A program made the translations under genes and the position numbers. A stretch of DNA of 64,000 nt from Dinochytrium kinnereticum (taxonomy: Eukaryota > Chytridiomycota > Chytridiomycetes > Chytridiales > Chytridiaceae): positions 1-64,000 of the forward strand of contig JADGJT010000070.1 of the NCBI GenBank assembly GCA_027604005.1, given 5' to 3'. Positions within the stretch are counted from its first letter, which is position 1. Every line of letters begins with the position of its first letter. The notes under the pieces are model-generated. The model saw only the letters and a list, made by a program, of their open reading frames with translations. It searched no databases and had not been told where the DNA came from. Below are positions 48,567 through 59,913 of the stretch, one piece after another.

Positions 48567-49459
48567 TTCCGCACGCTGAGCCTTCCCTGCTGGATGAAAA
48601 GTAGGGTCCGGAAAGAGTGTATCAGTTAGCGTGCACAACATTGATGTAGGTGGGGTGGGGCATGAGGGGGGGTAGCAGGGTCCAGGGAATGACTGGAGGC
48701 ACGCAGGCAAAGTGCAGACCTTGGAGGAGACGGTTGCCTGTGATCGGGCTGACCGCCAGTGGCCCTGTGAGAGTGTGAGCCAGCGACCAGTTCGCGGTCC
48801 ACATGCTGCGCCACGGGGATGGTTCCAGCCATCATTCTGGGAGAAGCAGTATCTGAGGATGCGGCGAGTGCAGTCGGAGCGGTGGGGAGCGGCCGGGGCA
48901 GAGCGCAGACGGAGGGAGCAGCGCGCGGGTGTAGGGGAGAGGACAGGAGAGGGGAGGGGAGGGCGGTGGCGAGGAGAGGTGGGGGCAGCAGCAGGCAAAT
49001 AATTAATTGAAAATCGAGGTTGAAGGTCGAGTGGCCCCTCTGAGCAAGGCGAATTTTTGTTTTTTTTTCTTCTGTGCCTCTGTGAAAATTTGTGGAAATC
49101 TTCCGACTTGCCTCTCTCTCTGCGTGCCCACCACTGCCTGCCTGCCTGCCCGCCCGCCCTTTTAGCATCATTGATTGCTTTCACTTTTATCATTAACATT
49201 AATTATTATTATTTATTGCAAAAGTGCTGCTGCTGCTGCTGCTGCTGTTGCTGCTGCGTGCGTCAAAACTGGGCTTTGGCTGCTGCTGCTGCTGCTGCGG
49301 CATTGTTTGCTCTGCTTGCAAAACACGCTGACACCCCTTCGTCTGGCTGAAATACGCGTGCCGCTGCCTGAGAACACGCGTCCATCCACCCCACCCCATC
49401 TGCCTCACTCCGGCCCTGCTCATTGCTCCATCCATCACTCACTGAACACGCTGTGGCAG
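48567..49459. other. Divergent intergenic region, zinc-finger gene / NPT1
   Basis: 893 bp between divergent start codons. It is GC-rich near 48850-48990 and holds (GCT)n tracts at about 49225-49300. Open frames exist on both strands from the repeats, but no domain. Promoters and long 5' UTRs are expected here. Confidence 0.5.
49226..49300. repeat. (TGC)n microsatellite upstream of NPT1
   Basis: Two TGC/GCT runs (49226-49256 and 49278-49299) lie 160-235 bp upstream of the NPT1 start. The frame of NPT1 stays open through them, which would add an Ala/Leu-rich stretch if translation began further upstream at a non-ATG codon. Confidence 0.85.
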
Positions 49460-50683
49460 ATGACAATGGCATTGGGCAGGGCCTTCACATCTGAGGACCT
49501 TCTGGACAATGATCTTTACAAGTTCACCATGCAGCTGGCTCTGTGGAAAAGAGGGTACGCCAATACCATGGTGGGCTACCGCTTTGGCGACAGAAGTCGC
49601 CTTCTCAAGCTCAAAGATCCTTCGGCAATCACTGGCTTGTTGAAGACTTTACAGGCCTATGTTGATCTTGCATGGGACGAGGCATCACTAGCGCTGGTGC
49701 AGAGTACTCTGGCGCGTTGTCTTGGTCCAGATGATTCAGAAGAGACCCTGAAAGCTTACGTGACAAGGCTTTGCGAGCCCAGAAACGTCCAGATCTACAT
49801 TGGAGTCTCCTCTGATGGCCTGCTTGAGCTCGAGTATTCTGGGTCTTGGTTCGACACCATCCTCCTTGAAGTACCCTTTCTGTCCATTATCAGCGAATGG
49901 CACAACTCTGGGGTGAAGCTGGATGTGAACTGTCTGGTCGAGAGAACGCAGAAAAAGTGTCAGATGTATCGGAACCTGGGGGCCAACGTTATCGACTTTG
50001 GGACAAGGCGCCGATTCAGCCGGGCCGCCCATGAGGCGGTTTATCAAGTGGTATCGTCGTTTGGCTATGATACCTCCAACGTTCTCCTTGCTTCAAGGCA
50101 CGGACGGATGCCGAGAGGAACGTGTGCACATGAATGGTTCATGTTTCACGAGGCCATCACACGAGCTGCCTCTGCCGATGCAGACATACAATCCACCATC
50201 AAGGCCTCCATCCGTCACGCCATCACAGGATGGTTGGAAGTTTTCCCCACCCTCATCGCCCTGACTGACGTCTACGGCACGAGGTTGTTCGCCGAGGCTT
50301 TTTTGGTGATGGACAAATCTGCCCAGCAAAGGACACACTTTCGATGTGACTCTGGCCGAGAGGAAGATTACCTCCCCTATCTCATATCACTTCTTGGATT
50401 CGAAAATGTGAACTCTAAAACCATCATTTATTCAAACGCGCTGAACCCGGAACGCGTTCAATCCATTCAAGAGGCTTTGATGAGGGGAGAGACGTGTAGT
50501 GGGCCAAGGGTCTATGGCATTGGGACCAACTTCACCAACGATACGGGCGATGGTCGGGAGAGACTTGACATCGTGATCAAGCTGCATAAGGTCAATGGCG
50601 TCTTTTCTTTTAAAACCTCGGATGATCCGGGCAAGTTTACGGGCGACATCTCTCTAAAACTCAGAGTAAATACATTGCTGTAA
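49460..50683 (+). CDS. NPT1: Nicotinate phosphoribosyltransferase
   Basis: The enzyme turns nicotinate and PRPP into nicotinate mononucleotide in NAD salvage. A single uninterrupted frame from ATG 49460-49462 to TAA 50681-50683 gives 407 residues, the usual size of the fungal and proteobacterial (PncB) form. Features: LLDNDLYKFTMQLALWK at the N-terminus, GSWFDTILLEVPFLSIISEW, IDFGTRRRFSRAAHEAV with the GTRRR phosphoribosyl motif, the PRGTCAHEWFMFHEA block matching the PIGTMAHE motif, TDVYGTRLFAEAF and FRCDSG. The upstream frame is open but begins with no ATG and is low in complexity, so this Met is preferred. It is one of only two intronless genes here. The stop is only 23 bp before the VPS35 start codon. 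Confidence 0.95.
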   Translation: MTMALGRAFTSEDLLDNDLYKFTMQLALWKRGYANTMVGYRFGDRSRLLKLKDPSAITGLLKTLQAYVDLAWDEASLALVQSTLARCLGPDDSEETLKAYVTRLCEPRNVQIYIGVSSDGLLELEYSGSWFDTILLEVPFLSIISEWHNSGVKLDVNCLVERTQKKCQMYRNLGANVIDFGTRRRFSRAAHEAVYQVVSSFGYDTSNVLLASRHGRMPRGTCAHEWFMFHEAITRAASADADIQSTIKASIRHAITGWLEVFPTLIALTDVYGTRLFAEAFLVMDKSAQQRTHFRCDSGREEDYLPYLISLLGFENVNSKTIIYSNALNPERVQSIQEALMRGETCSGPRVYGIGTNFTNDTGDGRERLDIVIKLHKVNGVFSFKTSDDPGKFTGDISLKLRVNTLL

Positions 50684-50706
50684 CAAAATTTTGCTTCATA
50701 CCCACC

Positions 50707-53700
50707 ATGTCGACCTCCTCGATCGCCCCGTCAGGGATATCAACTCCCAATGCGGAGGACCAGTCAAAGGTGCTCGAGGAGGCGCTGAATATCGTCAAAG
50801 TGCAGGCCTTCCATATGAAGCGATGTCTGGTGAGATATTAGGCTTGAATCTCTTTGATGGGCAATCTGGGTTTCCATGGGCTTGCAATCCAATTCTAGAC
50901 TGGGTGCCATTAGGGTCGATGCGCTGGAGAGAATATGTCAGTCGATGCTGTCGAATGGATCTTGATTTTTTGGCACTTGGGAATGCGCATATTGGGTTTT
51001 GAGGAGAAACGCAGGGCATTGATGCAGACGGAAACCTGCCACTGGGACGCGAAGTCTTTTATTCGAATCCCACTTCTCACCCATATAATGCAGTGCCTAT
51101 GGCCATCAGTGCTTGCTCCTAATTCGCTCCAATTTAATCTCAGGATAATGGCAAGCTTATGGACGCCCTTAAACACTGCTCAACGATGTTGGCGGAGTTG
51201 CGAACTTCGTCCCTCACCCCCAAGAATTACTACGAACTTTGTAAGTTCTTCTTCTAATCTCACTTCAAAAGACGTGTTCCACATGCTGCATTTCCAGTAT
51301 ATTTCCCCTTCAAGATCGCTCACCCTCACTTAATAAAAAAAACTAGACATGGCCATTTTTGACGAGCTCCGCCACCTCACAACTTTCCTCCACGAAGCCC
51401 ACATGTCCAAGCGCCATCATCTCTCAGATCTCTATGAGCTCGTTCAGTACGCTGGCAACATTGTTCCAAGGCTTTACCTCATGATCACAGTCGGGTCAGT
51501 TTATATGAGAGTAGCGAGAGAACAAATTGCTGAGAGAAGGCAACGGGCTGAGGCGGCTGCTGCTGCCCCTCCTAAAGCCGGGGGTGAGGCTCCTGCGGAA
51601 GAGGAGGACGAAGAGGAGGTGCCCCCTATTCGGGAGCTTATGAAGGATATGCTGGAGATGGCTAGGGGAGTTCAACACCCAACTCGAGGGTTGTTTTTGA
51701 GATATTATCTAAGCGGGATGACTAGAGATTACTTGCCGGATGGGATAGTGGAGGGGTGAGTTGTTGTTTGCGCATTGAAGAATGGTACTCAACCTTTTTT
51801 TTTTCTTCGCCGTAAGGCCTCATGGAACCATTAACGACTCGATTCAGTTCATTCTTCAGAACTTCATTGAGATGAACAAGCTTTGGGTTAGGCTTCAGTT
51901 TCAAGGTCATAGCCGGGAGCGTGAGAAGAGGGAGAAGGAGAGGAAGGAGTTGAGGTTGCTGGTTGGGTCTAATTTAGTGCGGTTGAGCCAGTTGGATGGT
52001 CTGGATTTGGAGATCTTCCGTGGTGTAAGTTTCTTACCTTTTTTTTGTCTGTTAGACCGAAATCATTCTCTGTGATGGCTCTTGGGACAATATTTTACCT
52101 TCGTTTTGATAATGTTGGTTTTTGACATTTTTTCCTCGTTCTTCACAGTACGTTCTTCCGAAAATCCTGGAAGAAATTGTCAGCTGCAAAGATATCATTG
52201 CTCAAGAATACCTTATGGAAGTGATTATTCAGGTATAATGCATCCAAATATTCTTTCTCCCGACCCACATTTTGCAACTCTGTGATATAGGTCTTCCAAG
52301 ACGACTTCCACCTCCGCACTCTTGATTCCTTTCTTTCGGCCACCGCAAAGCTTCACCGCAACGTGAATGTTAAGCAAACTGTCATCAGCCTAATTGATCG
52401 ATTTGCTGCTTTTGCTGCGAGGGCAAGGGATGAAGCCGATGCGAAGGCTAAAGTGGCGGGTTCGTGGTATTTGAATATTTTAATTTTCTTACCTATCGTT
52501 TGTCCGGAAAAAAGCTGCGAACGGTGAGACCGGGCAGGCCATAAGCGGAATTCCCGATGATGTGCCGCTCTTTGAGGTTTTCTGGGGCCAAATCACTGAG
52601 CTGATTCAGGTGGGGATCGCAGATGGTAATAGTCGCTTTTTTTCTGACTCTTTTGTCTTTGGTTTTCAGGCTCGTCCCGAGTTTTCGATTCAGGATGTTA
52701 TTGCGCTTTTGGTGTCGCTTATGAACTTGTCACTTAACTGCTATCCTGATCGGTTGGACCATGCGGATCAGATTCTTGGCTTTGCGAAGGAGAAAGTCCT
52801 GGAGGCACTTTCGCAGAAATCGTAAGCTATCGTTTGTTTTTTTTCCTTGAAAGAAAGAAGCAACATGTATTATTCCCTCTAACTTTTTGCATTGCAGAAC
52901 CGAGCTTCATATCCCCCAAACTACATCCTCACTCCTTCAGCTCCTGCTGGCGCCTATCTCTGCCTACCGCAGTAACCCCCTCGTCCTCCTCTCATTCCCA
53001 TCAAGTTCAACCCAGCACCCCTCACCAACTGAATCCCAGCCCGCAGATGATGCAGTCGGATGGGCAGCCCAATACGCCGGGCCTCCTCAACCCAAAATCA
53101 TTGCACCAACCCCGCAAAGCCTCTTTGGAAATTACACAGACCTTCTGTTCCTCCAACCATTTGCCACTCGACGACAGGTTGGCCACGCTTTTGCCTCAGC
53201 TTGCGTCAGGGCTAGCGCTGCCGGCACTTTTGGGATCACGACCGTTGAAGAGGTGGATGCTGTTTTGGGAGAGGTGTGTGGCGTTATGATTCGGGATCAG
53301 AAGGATGGGGGGTTGTTTGGGAGCAGGAGGACGGGGGGGGAGGAGGCGTTTAGGAAGAGTGAAGAGACTCCTTTAGACTGGGAGGATGTGGTGGAGGAGC
53401 AGAATTTGGTGGCGAAGTTAGTACATTTGGTGAAGTCGAAAGAGAAGGATCCTGAGGATGAGTTTCTGGTGGGTCATTTTTTTAATTCTTGTTTTTTTAT
53501 GTGGGGGGGGGCTTTGGACCAAGTTTTATTTGCGTTCTTTTGTGCTTATTTTTGGCTCTAGCTCTTGGCGGCGACACGCAAGCACTTTGGCGAAGGTGGA
53601 GATATTCGTATCAGGTTTACTCTCCCTCCTTTAGTGATGGCGAGCATTCAACTCGCGAACAAGTATCTTGTCACAGGATCAGCGGATGTAAGATGTTTTG

Positions 53701-54854
53701 CTTTATCATAGAAGTCTCACTATTCCTCATCCCTTTCACAACAAAGGATGAGCAAACCAAAACTCGCCTAGTAAGCCTCTACAAGTTTATTCATCAAACG
53801 GTGCTCTCTCTCTCCCGTGCACAAGAGCATTTCTCCGAGGACGACTATGAAACTGTCCCAATGTTTAAGGGGGAATCTTCCGGCTCTATAATCGGGAGGG
53901 GCCTTCTCTCACCACCTGACATTGCCATTAGACTCTTCCTTATGTCCGCCAAGTCGGCTGACGAGACTGGTCACGAAGAGTTATCCTATGAATTCTTTGT
54001 TCAAGCCTTGACCCTTTACGAGGAGTCCATCTCCGAATCCAGAGCCCAGACCGCAGCCATCACCCTCATCATTGGGACGCTGTACAACACCACCATCTTT
54101 GGGTTTGAGAACTACGAGACCCTTATCACCAAGTGCACTGTTCATTGTTCGCGGCTCCTTAAGAGGGTGGATCAGTGCCGTGGGGTCACGCTTGCTTCGC
54201 ATTTGTTCTGGGCGGGAGTGGGACAGGTTGTTGAGGGCGTTACGGATGAGGAGGCTGTTAGAAAGCTAAGGGATAAGGGGAGGGTCGTTTATAGGGATGG
54301 GAAGAAGGTGCTTGAGTGTTTGCAGAAGGCTTTGAAGGTCGCGGATAGCGTTATGGATCAGAGTGTGAATGTGGAGTTGTTTGTTGAGATTTTGGAGAAG
54401 TATGTTTGGTATTTTGAGAGGAGGAATGATGCGGTGAGTTCCTTGCCTTTCTGCGTTTTTTTCCTTTCTTTTGGATTCGATCGAAAGGTATTTCTAATAC
54501 ATTATACGAATCTATAAGATCACCGTCAAGTACCTCAACTCTCTTATCGATCTCATCCAAACCAACCTAGCCAACATCGACTCTGGGTCAGCTCCCTCGT
54601 CCATGTCCTACAATTCTCAGCAAGGCAATGGCTTTGGTCGGCCCTCTCTCTTTGGTCAGTCAGATGGTCAACAAGCCACTTCTGGAGCAGGGGGAAGGCG
54701 TGTGCCAGACTCGGTCGTGAGACACTTTGGGAACCTGTTGGCGCACTTAAGATTTAAACAGGATGAGGAGGCTGGAAAGGAGCTCCCAGGATTTTCTACT
54801 GGTTTCGGGGGTAGTGTGGGGAGGTGGGGAGAGATTGATTTTGGGAGGAGATGA
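50707..54854 (+). CDS. VPS35: Retromer subunit Vps35
   Basis: Vps35 is the curved helical-solenoid core of retromer, which recycles cargo from endosomes. ATG 50707-50709 ([13 protein letters not shown]), stop TGA 54852-54854, about eleven exons, roughly 930 residues. Key blocks: [39 protein letters not shown]; the family motif [14 protein letters not shown] that contacts Vps26; [100 protein letters not shown]; later [20 protein letters not shown] and [20 protein letters not shown] charged low-complexity insertion ([14 protein letters not shown]) interrupts the N-terminal region. Intron 1 (about 50833-51143) is over 300 nt, long for this genome. Confidence 0.96.
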
Positions 54855-55908
54855 TCATTGAGTGTTGATGATCGTCTCTTTTGTCTTCTTCTTTTCTTTT
54901 TTTTTTTTTTTGTTCTTCCGTCGTCTTCGCTGCGTTGTTACTCTTTCTTTTTATTGTGGTTGAAGTTGATTCTCATCAAGCTAGACTGTCTCATTTGTGC
55001 GATATTAATACATATGAATGAAATACTAATGCTGCCTTATCCATGATGGAGTCTCTGTCTTCCCAAAACGCGGGATTACAGCTGGAGGGCAACAAGGACA
55101 GAATAAACACATCCTCAACTCAACTGTTCCTGCCTCCTCCGCAGTGAGAGAAGAACGGCTTTCATGACTACCAAATAAACGGGTAGAACAAATAGAAAAA
55201 GAAATAATACAGCAAGTTTAGTACACTGGATGAGCACCAGAATGTAGCGAGAAGGTGACGGCGGTTGAAGGCATTTCCGTTGGTAAGTGCAGTGACGTTT
55301 GCTTCTAGAACAGAACAATGAAAGCGCAAGTCTACTCTATTGCAGAAACAGAATCAATGAAAGCACAAGGCCACATAACAGGCGAACCTCGATGGGCAAG
55401 GTGATGCCTGCTGCCTCGTCTCATCTCCTCACCGCCGTCAGTGGCATCCGACGGCAAAAATCCCACAAACGAAATTTCTCGGAGAATAAGCAAATGCTGC
55501 AATCTGATTGGTCGGTGATCCGCAGTTGCTTTTGAAAAATTCCGCAGTTGCTGCAGGGGTATAAAAACAGGCGGTCCCCCATCTGCTGCTCCCTATCCTG
55601 CACAGGAAGCAATACCTTTGGACGTGAAGTTCCGACTGATTCCGAGGTTTTTGCTGATTGAAAACTAAAATCCATCTACGCCTGGATGCGTTCGCGTGTC
55701 CAGGAAATTTTTGGAATCCTTTTTTCTCTTCCTCAAGAGGAATTGAAGATGTTTCTAAGCTAAATGTGAAAAATAAGAAAGTCTGATAGCCATGAATGCT
55801 GGTTGCGTACTACTGAGTGGAAGAAGGGCTGACCATTGGAATATTGTCAACAAGACTCCTGAATGCACATAAGAAACGCAGGTATAGCAAGTGAAGGAGT
55901 TATCTGCA
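54855..55908. other. Intergenic region with isolated TATA element
   Basis: About 1.05 kb between VPS35 and the zinc-finger/helical gene. It contains the 3' UTR of VPS35, a GAA/TTC-rich stretch and TATA box (55471-55567), and a 25-codon open frame at 55686-55763. No recognisable gene. Confidence 0.5.
55471..55567 (+). promoter_or_regulatory. Candidate promoter: heat-shock-like elements and TATA box
   Basis: GAAATTTCTCGGAGAA (55471-55486) reads as an inverted GAA/TTC pair plus a weak third unit; GAAAAATTC lies near 55534; TATAAAAA is at about 55559-55566. The nearest downstream ATG of a real gene is 340 bp away at 55909, so the transcript would have a long leader or an unseen first exon. Confidence 0.4.
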
Positions 55909-57616
55909 ATGGCAGATTCTACTTTGAGGTCGTTGCAGCTCGATGAACGGCATCTCGCTGTCCTGCATTCAGTTGACACATTTGCCAGTGACCTGCAGCT
56001 GCAGGAGATATTTGGGAAAGAGCGTAAGTTTTCATCACCGTCTTCCCCATCCTGCGGCATCTGACACCGCATCCACCGAATGTTCGCTTTGCGCAGTGTT
56101 TTCACAGCAGGAGGTCAGCATTCATCCACCCGATGGGAAGGCACGGAGAGCACGGGATTTCAACGTTGGGTACTGCACACTCTGTCAAGCGGATGTGCCA
56201 ATGGGCGGTTGGTATGGCCATGTCATGGACAACAGCCATGCCAGCAAGACGCTCCTTATTTCGCCGTCACCTATGAAGGACAAGTCAAAGAGGAGGCAGT
56301 CGTCAGGTACTTCTTCGCTTTTTGCTATGAATGAAGGCTGATCTGTCAAAGGGTCAGAGAAGGATGCAGTTCAGCAGGCTCTCACAACGTTGAAGAATGC
56401 TCCATCTGCAGAAGTTCCAAAGGCCGTAGGCATGTACTGGAGAAGCATCACCAGTGAGTGGATTAAGATTTTGTTTCAAGACTTGATGCTCATTACCTTC
56501 GGATGCTCTACTTTGCCGTTCTCTCCTCTCTCCCATTGCTGCCAGTTCTTTGGGAGGCCAGGGAGCTGTTTCTCACCAGTGTTTGCTTAATCCGATTGAT
56601 ACGATTGCTTCGACCATGGAACAACCCGAGAGCAGAATTACCGTGGACGGACCTCATGCCTGCCCAGATCAAGGGGACACTGTTTCAGGCATATCTCGCT
56701 TCTGCCAGGATCTTTGCCTTCTGTGACCCTACCTCTGCCATTAATTCGTATCTGGGTGCGCTTGAATGCCGGTATTTGGATGCAGCACCGCCATCAACGT
56801 TATCCAACTTAGTTAAGGTATGTCGGTTTCAGCTTAAAAATTGCATGAGAAGCGGATGGTTCTTCATTGCCCTTCATATATTCTTACTTTATCTGCTGGC
56901 TTCACTATAAGGCAACGGCGCAGGTGCTGCAGACCGAGCCATTATTTTCAATGCACAAAGATACCGTAGAGCAGCACATATTCCCCTCATCCAAGAAGCC
57001 ACCATCTGACAAGAAGTCTTCCTTCGAGTCATTGGCCCTAGAGGCTGCGAGATACAGTTCGAGAGCCGCTCTCCTCCATGAGTTACCTCATTTTAATCTC
57101 GCTGCGACTTCTCTATACCTTCTTTCTGCCTCAGCCGCATTGATTGCAGGTCGCATAACGGATGCTGTCGATAATCTTATCTCTTTGTCAAAATTCCTGC
57201 TCGACACAGGCTCACCTTGGAAGGCAAGCGATGTCCTCGACCTAGCCTCCAATATCTTGCGCAATGACGGAGAGGCGGCCTCTGACGCGTTTCTTCTTCT
57301 TTTGGACGCGGCTTTGCTCACGGTTGAATTGGATGACAGGGTGCGCTCACGGCGCTTTGAAGTCAAGCTCCTCTCATACATTGAGGCTGATGTGATGTCG
57401 ATCCCAGAGGTCACGCGAGAGATGGGAACGCTAGTAGTAGACCTACTTCAGGTGTCGGCCTCGCTTGACCTCCATCGCCTTGATGCAGATCTGGAGCTTC
57501 GAGTTGACATGCTAGAGGATGGCCGCTCTTTGATGGGTGCAGGCCAGGCGGCTCTTTTGGACGTTCTCCGACAGCGACTGGGTGTTGTCCGTAGCAGAAT
57601 TTGCGAAACCCAATAA
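55909..57616 (+). CDS. Unknown protein: one C2H2-like zinc finger plus helical repeats
   Basis: ATG 55909-55911 (MADSTLRSLQLDERHLAVLH), stop TAA 57614-57616, about five exons, roughly 500 residues. Near residue 60 a zinc-binding motif reads YCTLCQADVPMGGWYGHVMD with NSHASK, that is C-x2-C-x12-H-x5-H. After a basic link (KDKSKRRQSS) comes a long all-helical part rich in Leu and Ala: LWEARELFLTSVCLIRLIRL, QAYLASARIFAFCDPTSAIN, SLALEAARYSSRAALLHELP, TSLYLLSASAALIAGRITDA, LDTGSPWKASDVLDLASNIL. The pattern recalls TPR/HEAT-type solenoids, but I know no family joining them. Possibly an RNA- or protein-binding scaffold. The stop overlaps an AATAAA and lies 28 bp before the next gene. Confidence 0.7.
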
Positions 57617-57617
57617 A
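57612..57617 (+). promoter_or_regulatory. AATAAA polyadenylation signal overlapping a stop codon
   Basis: The final codons of the zinc-finger/helical gene read CAATAAATAAA, so the canonical signal AATAAA contains the stop TAA itself. The next ATG on the same strand is 28 bp past the stop. Cleavage after this signal would fall at or inside the start of the sugar-porter gene. Confidence 0.6.
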
Positions 57618-57644
57618 TAAATTACCGTATTTATTTACTGGCAG

Positions 57645-59787
57645 ATGACTTCGACGTTGTCGCTCTCCATCCTTGTTGCGGCCCTCACGGCCTTCCAGTT
57701 TGGCTACCACTCTGGAGTCATTAACCAGCCCAGGGATGCTATTGTGAGTACAGGCCTGACGGTTCGTGGTGGGAGCTCATGCTCACACAGCTCCTTCCTT
57801 AGAGCAATTGCACTAGCGGCACAAGCACGCCAGGCTCACTGCCCGACTGCATTCCCATGGACGACTGGCAGGTAATGCCCGCACAACCCCATAACCACAA
57901 AGCATAGAGACCTTATGTCCATCGCCTTGGAGTCCATCAAACTCACCACCTTGTAGTGGGGCATCTTTGTATCTCTCTTTCTCCTTGGTGGTATCGTGGG
58001 AGGCCTCAGCGGCGGTCATTTCGCAACCGTTTATGGACGCCGTCGCGTCATCATGATTGATAACTTTGCTTTCGTAGCCTCTGGTCTGCTTCTCGGCTTC
58101 TCTCCGAATGTCATGCAGCTTTACTTGGGCCGCTTTATTGCTGGTGTTGGGGCGGGTGTGGGAACCGTTGTGGTACCCCTGTACATTGCGGAAGTCTCAC
58201 CCATGGACCTTAGGGGAGCTTATGGGAGCTTAAACCAGCTATCAATTGTTGTTGGGGTTCTTCTTTCTCAAGTTGCTGGAGTTGCTTTGTCAACCCGTGA
58301 TGGGTGGAGGCCGCTGCTGGCTTTGACTGTTGGTAAGTGGTTTTCGCGGTTCTTTTGATTACTGGGCTGAATGTAGCGCAGTCCCATCGATTTTGCAGAT
58401 GATCCTGCTTCCGTACGCCGTGGAGAGTCCAAAGTAAGTTTTCCTCGGTTTTTAAAGCAGTGTTTAAGCTCCAATCCCCAAAAAGGTGGCTTGCGGCCCG
58501 CGGCCTCGTTCACGATACCCGGAAGTCTCTCACTGCCGTCCGTGGACCCGCATATGATATCGAGGCCGAGCTTGCTGAAATGCTTGGCGCATCTGAATCA
58601 GGGAATGCTGATGATAATGGGGAGACTGGCACACGCTCTCAGATTCAGGCGGATTCGTCTACCACGCAGCTTATCCAGGACAGGCCTCCTAGGTCGTCTT
58701 CGAATCAAAATAAGCCTTTGACAGTTTCGGAGCTGCTCGAGAGGAAGGCGCTTCGAAGGCCGTTGATTGCGGCGTTTGCTTTGCAGCTTATTCAGCAGTT
58801 TAGTGGAATCAACGCGGCGGTTTATTATTCGAGTTGGTTTTTGATTTGCTTTTAATGTTTCCTCCTATTTGTTTTCATGTTCAGTGGGATATAATTCGCC
58901 GGCTTTCTCTTATATCTCTTGCTTTATCTTAGCTACCATCTTCACCCAGTCCTACCCCGCTGAGACCGCCATCAAGCTCACTCTCCTCGTTTCAGTCGTC
59001 AATTTGGTCATGACCCTTGTCTCTTCATCCCTCATTGAGAAGCTTGGGCGCCGCACCCTTCTCCTCACAGCCGAGCTTGGAATGGCTGTTTCAGCGTTCA
59101 TCGTCGTCCTTAGCGTTCACTTTGATCTTGGTGCATCTGTTATTGTCGCTGCACTTATGACCTTTGTTGGGGCGTTCGGATTGGGATTGGGGGCCATTCC
59201 TTGGTAGGTGCTGGTTCTTTAACATTTTTCTCTTCGTTTCTTTCGTAGAAGAGTTGTATTAATTGCGTGGTTTCGCAATATCTAGGCTCATTCTTCCCGA
59301 GTTGGTCCCTTCATATGCTCTTGGCCCTGCTGCGTCGATCTGCACGGGGATCAACTGGACGGCCTCGTTTACTCTCGCTCTTCTTTTCCCGATACTGATT
59401 AGATCTCGTATGTTCCTCTTTTATTATTGCCCTACTATATCGTTCTTTATTGTTCTGTTTCTTTTTTTTCGTCGGAGCCAAGACAATCGTTCCTTTTGAT
59501 TGTTTGGTTTTGATTATGGTTTTCGTTTGTTTTTTTTCTCTCGTTTTCTAATTGTTATTTTTCAGTTGGGTACGATGTTTTCTTCCTTTTCGGTATTGTA
59601 CTGCTTGGGGCTGCTGCCTTCACAAAAAGCTTTGTCCCGGAAACCAAGGTAAAATAATTTGCTGCCTAACTTTGCCTGTTCCTTCTTTTCTTTGGCTGTT
59701 TCTCCTCCATAAACTCACCTTTTTTCCTTCCATCGTTCACAGGGTCTCAAGCCAGAAGAGGTTGCGGTTGTGAACCACTACAATTAA
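57645..59787 (+). CDS. MFS sugar porter (GLUT/HXT family)
   Basis: Facilitator or proton symporter for hexoses at the plasma membrane. ATG 57645-57647, stop TAA 59785-59787, about ten exons, roughly 520 residues with twelve expected spans. It starts MTSTLSLSILVAALTAFQFG then YHSGVINQPRDAISNCT, like animal GLUTs. Signature stretches: GGLSGGHFATVYGRRRVIMI (the G-R-R-R loop), YLGRFIAGVGAGVGTVVVPL then YIAEVSPMDLRGAYGSLNQL, VESPKWLAARG, a Ser/Asn-rich central loop, LQLIQQFSGINAAVYYS, EKLGRRTLLL, GLGAIPWLILPELVP and SFVPETKGLKPEE. The long, polar, Ser-rich middle loop is larger than in yeast hexose transporters. Substrate cannot be told. The start ATG directly follows CTGGCAG, which also looks like a 3' splice site, so a 5' UTR intron is possible. 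Confidence 0.93.
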
Positions 59788-59913
59788 TCTAAGTTTTATC
59801 TGGCGGTTGTTGAATAGGGACTCGGTGATCTTCAGTGAGAATTCCAATTATGCAATAAAGAAGAATTGGATTCTCCCAAAAAGTTGTTTTTGATGTTTCT
59901 ATTTATAGAGAGC

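Noticed and set aside
49175..49459. N-terminal extension of NPT1 through the (TGC)n tract
   Set aside because: It has no ATG and gives an Ala/Leu low-complexity stretch; the Met at 49460 fits the family start.
51040..51075. tRNA-like B-box word TATTCGAATCCCAC in the VPS35 intron
   Set aside because: No matching A box and no foldable acceptor or anticodon stems nearby.
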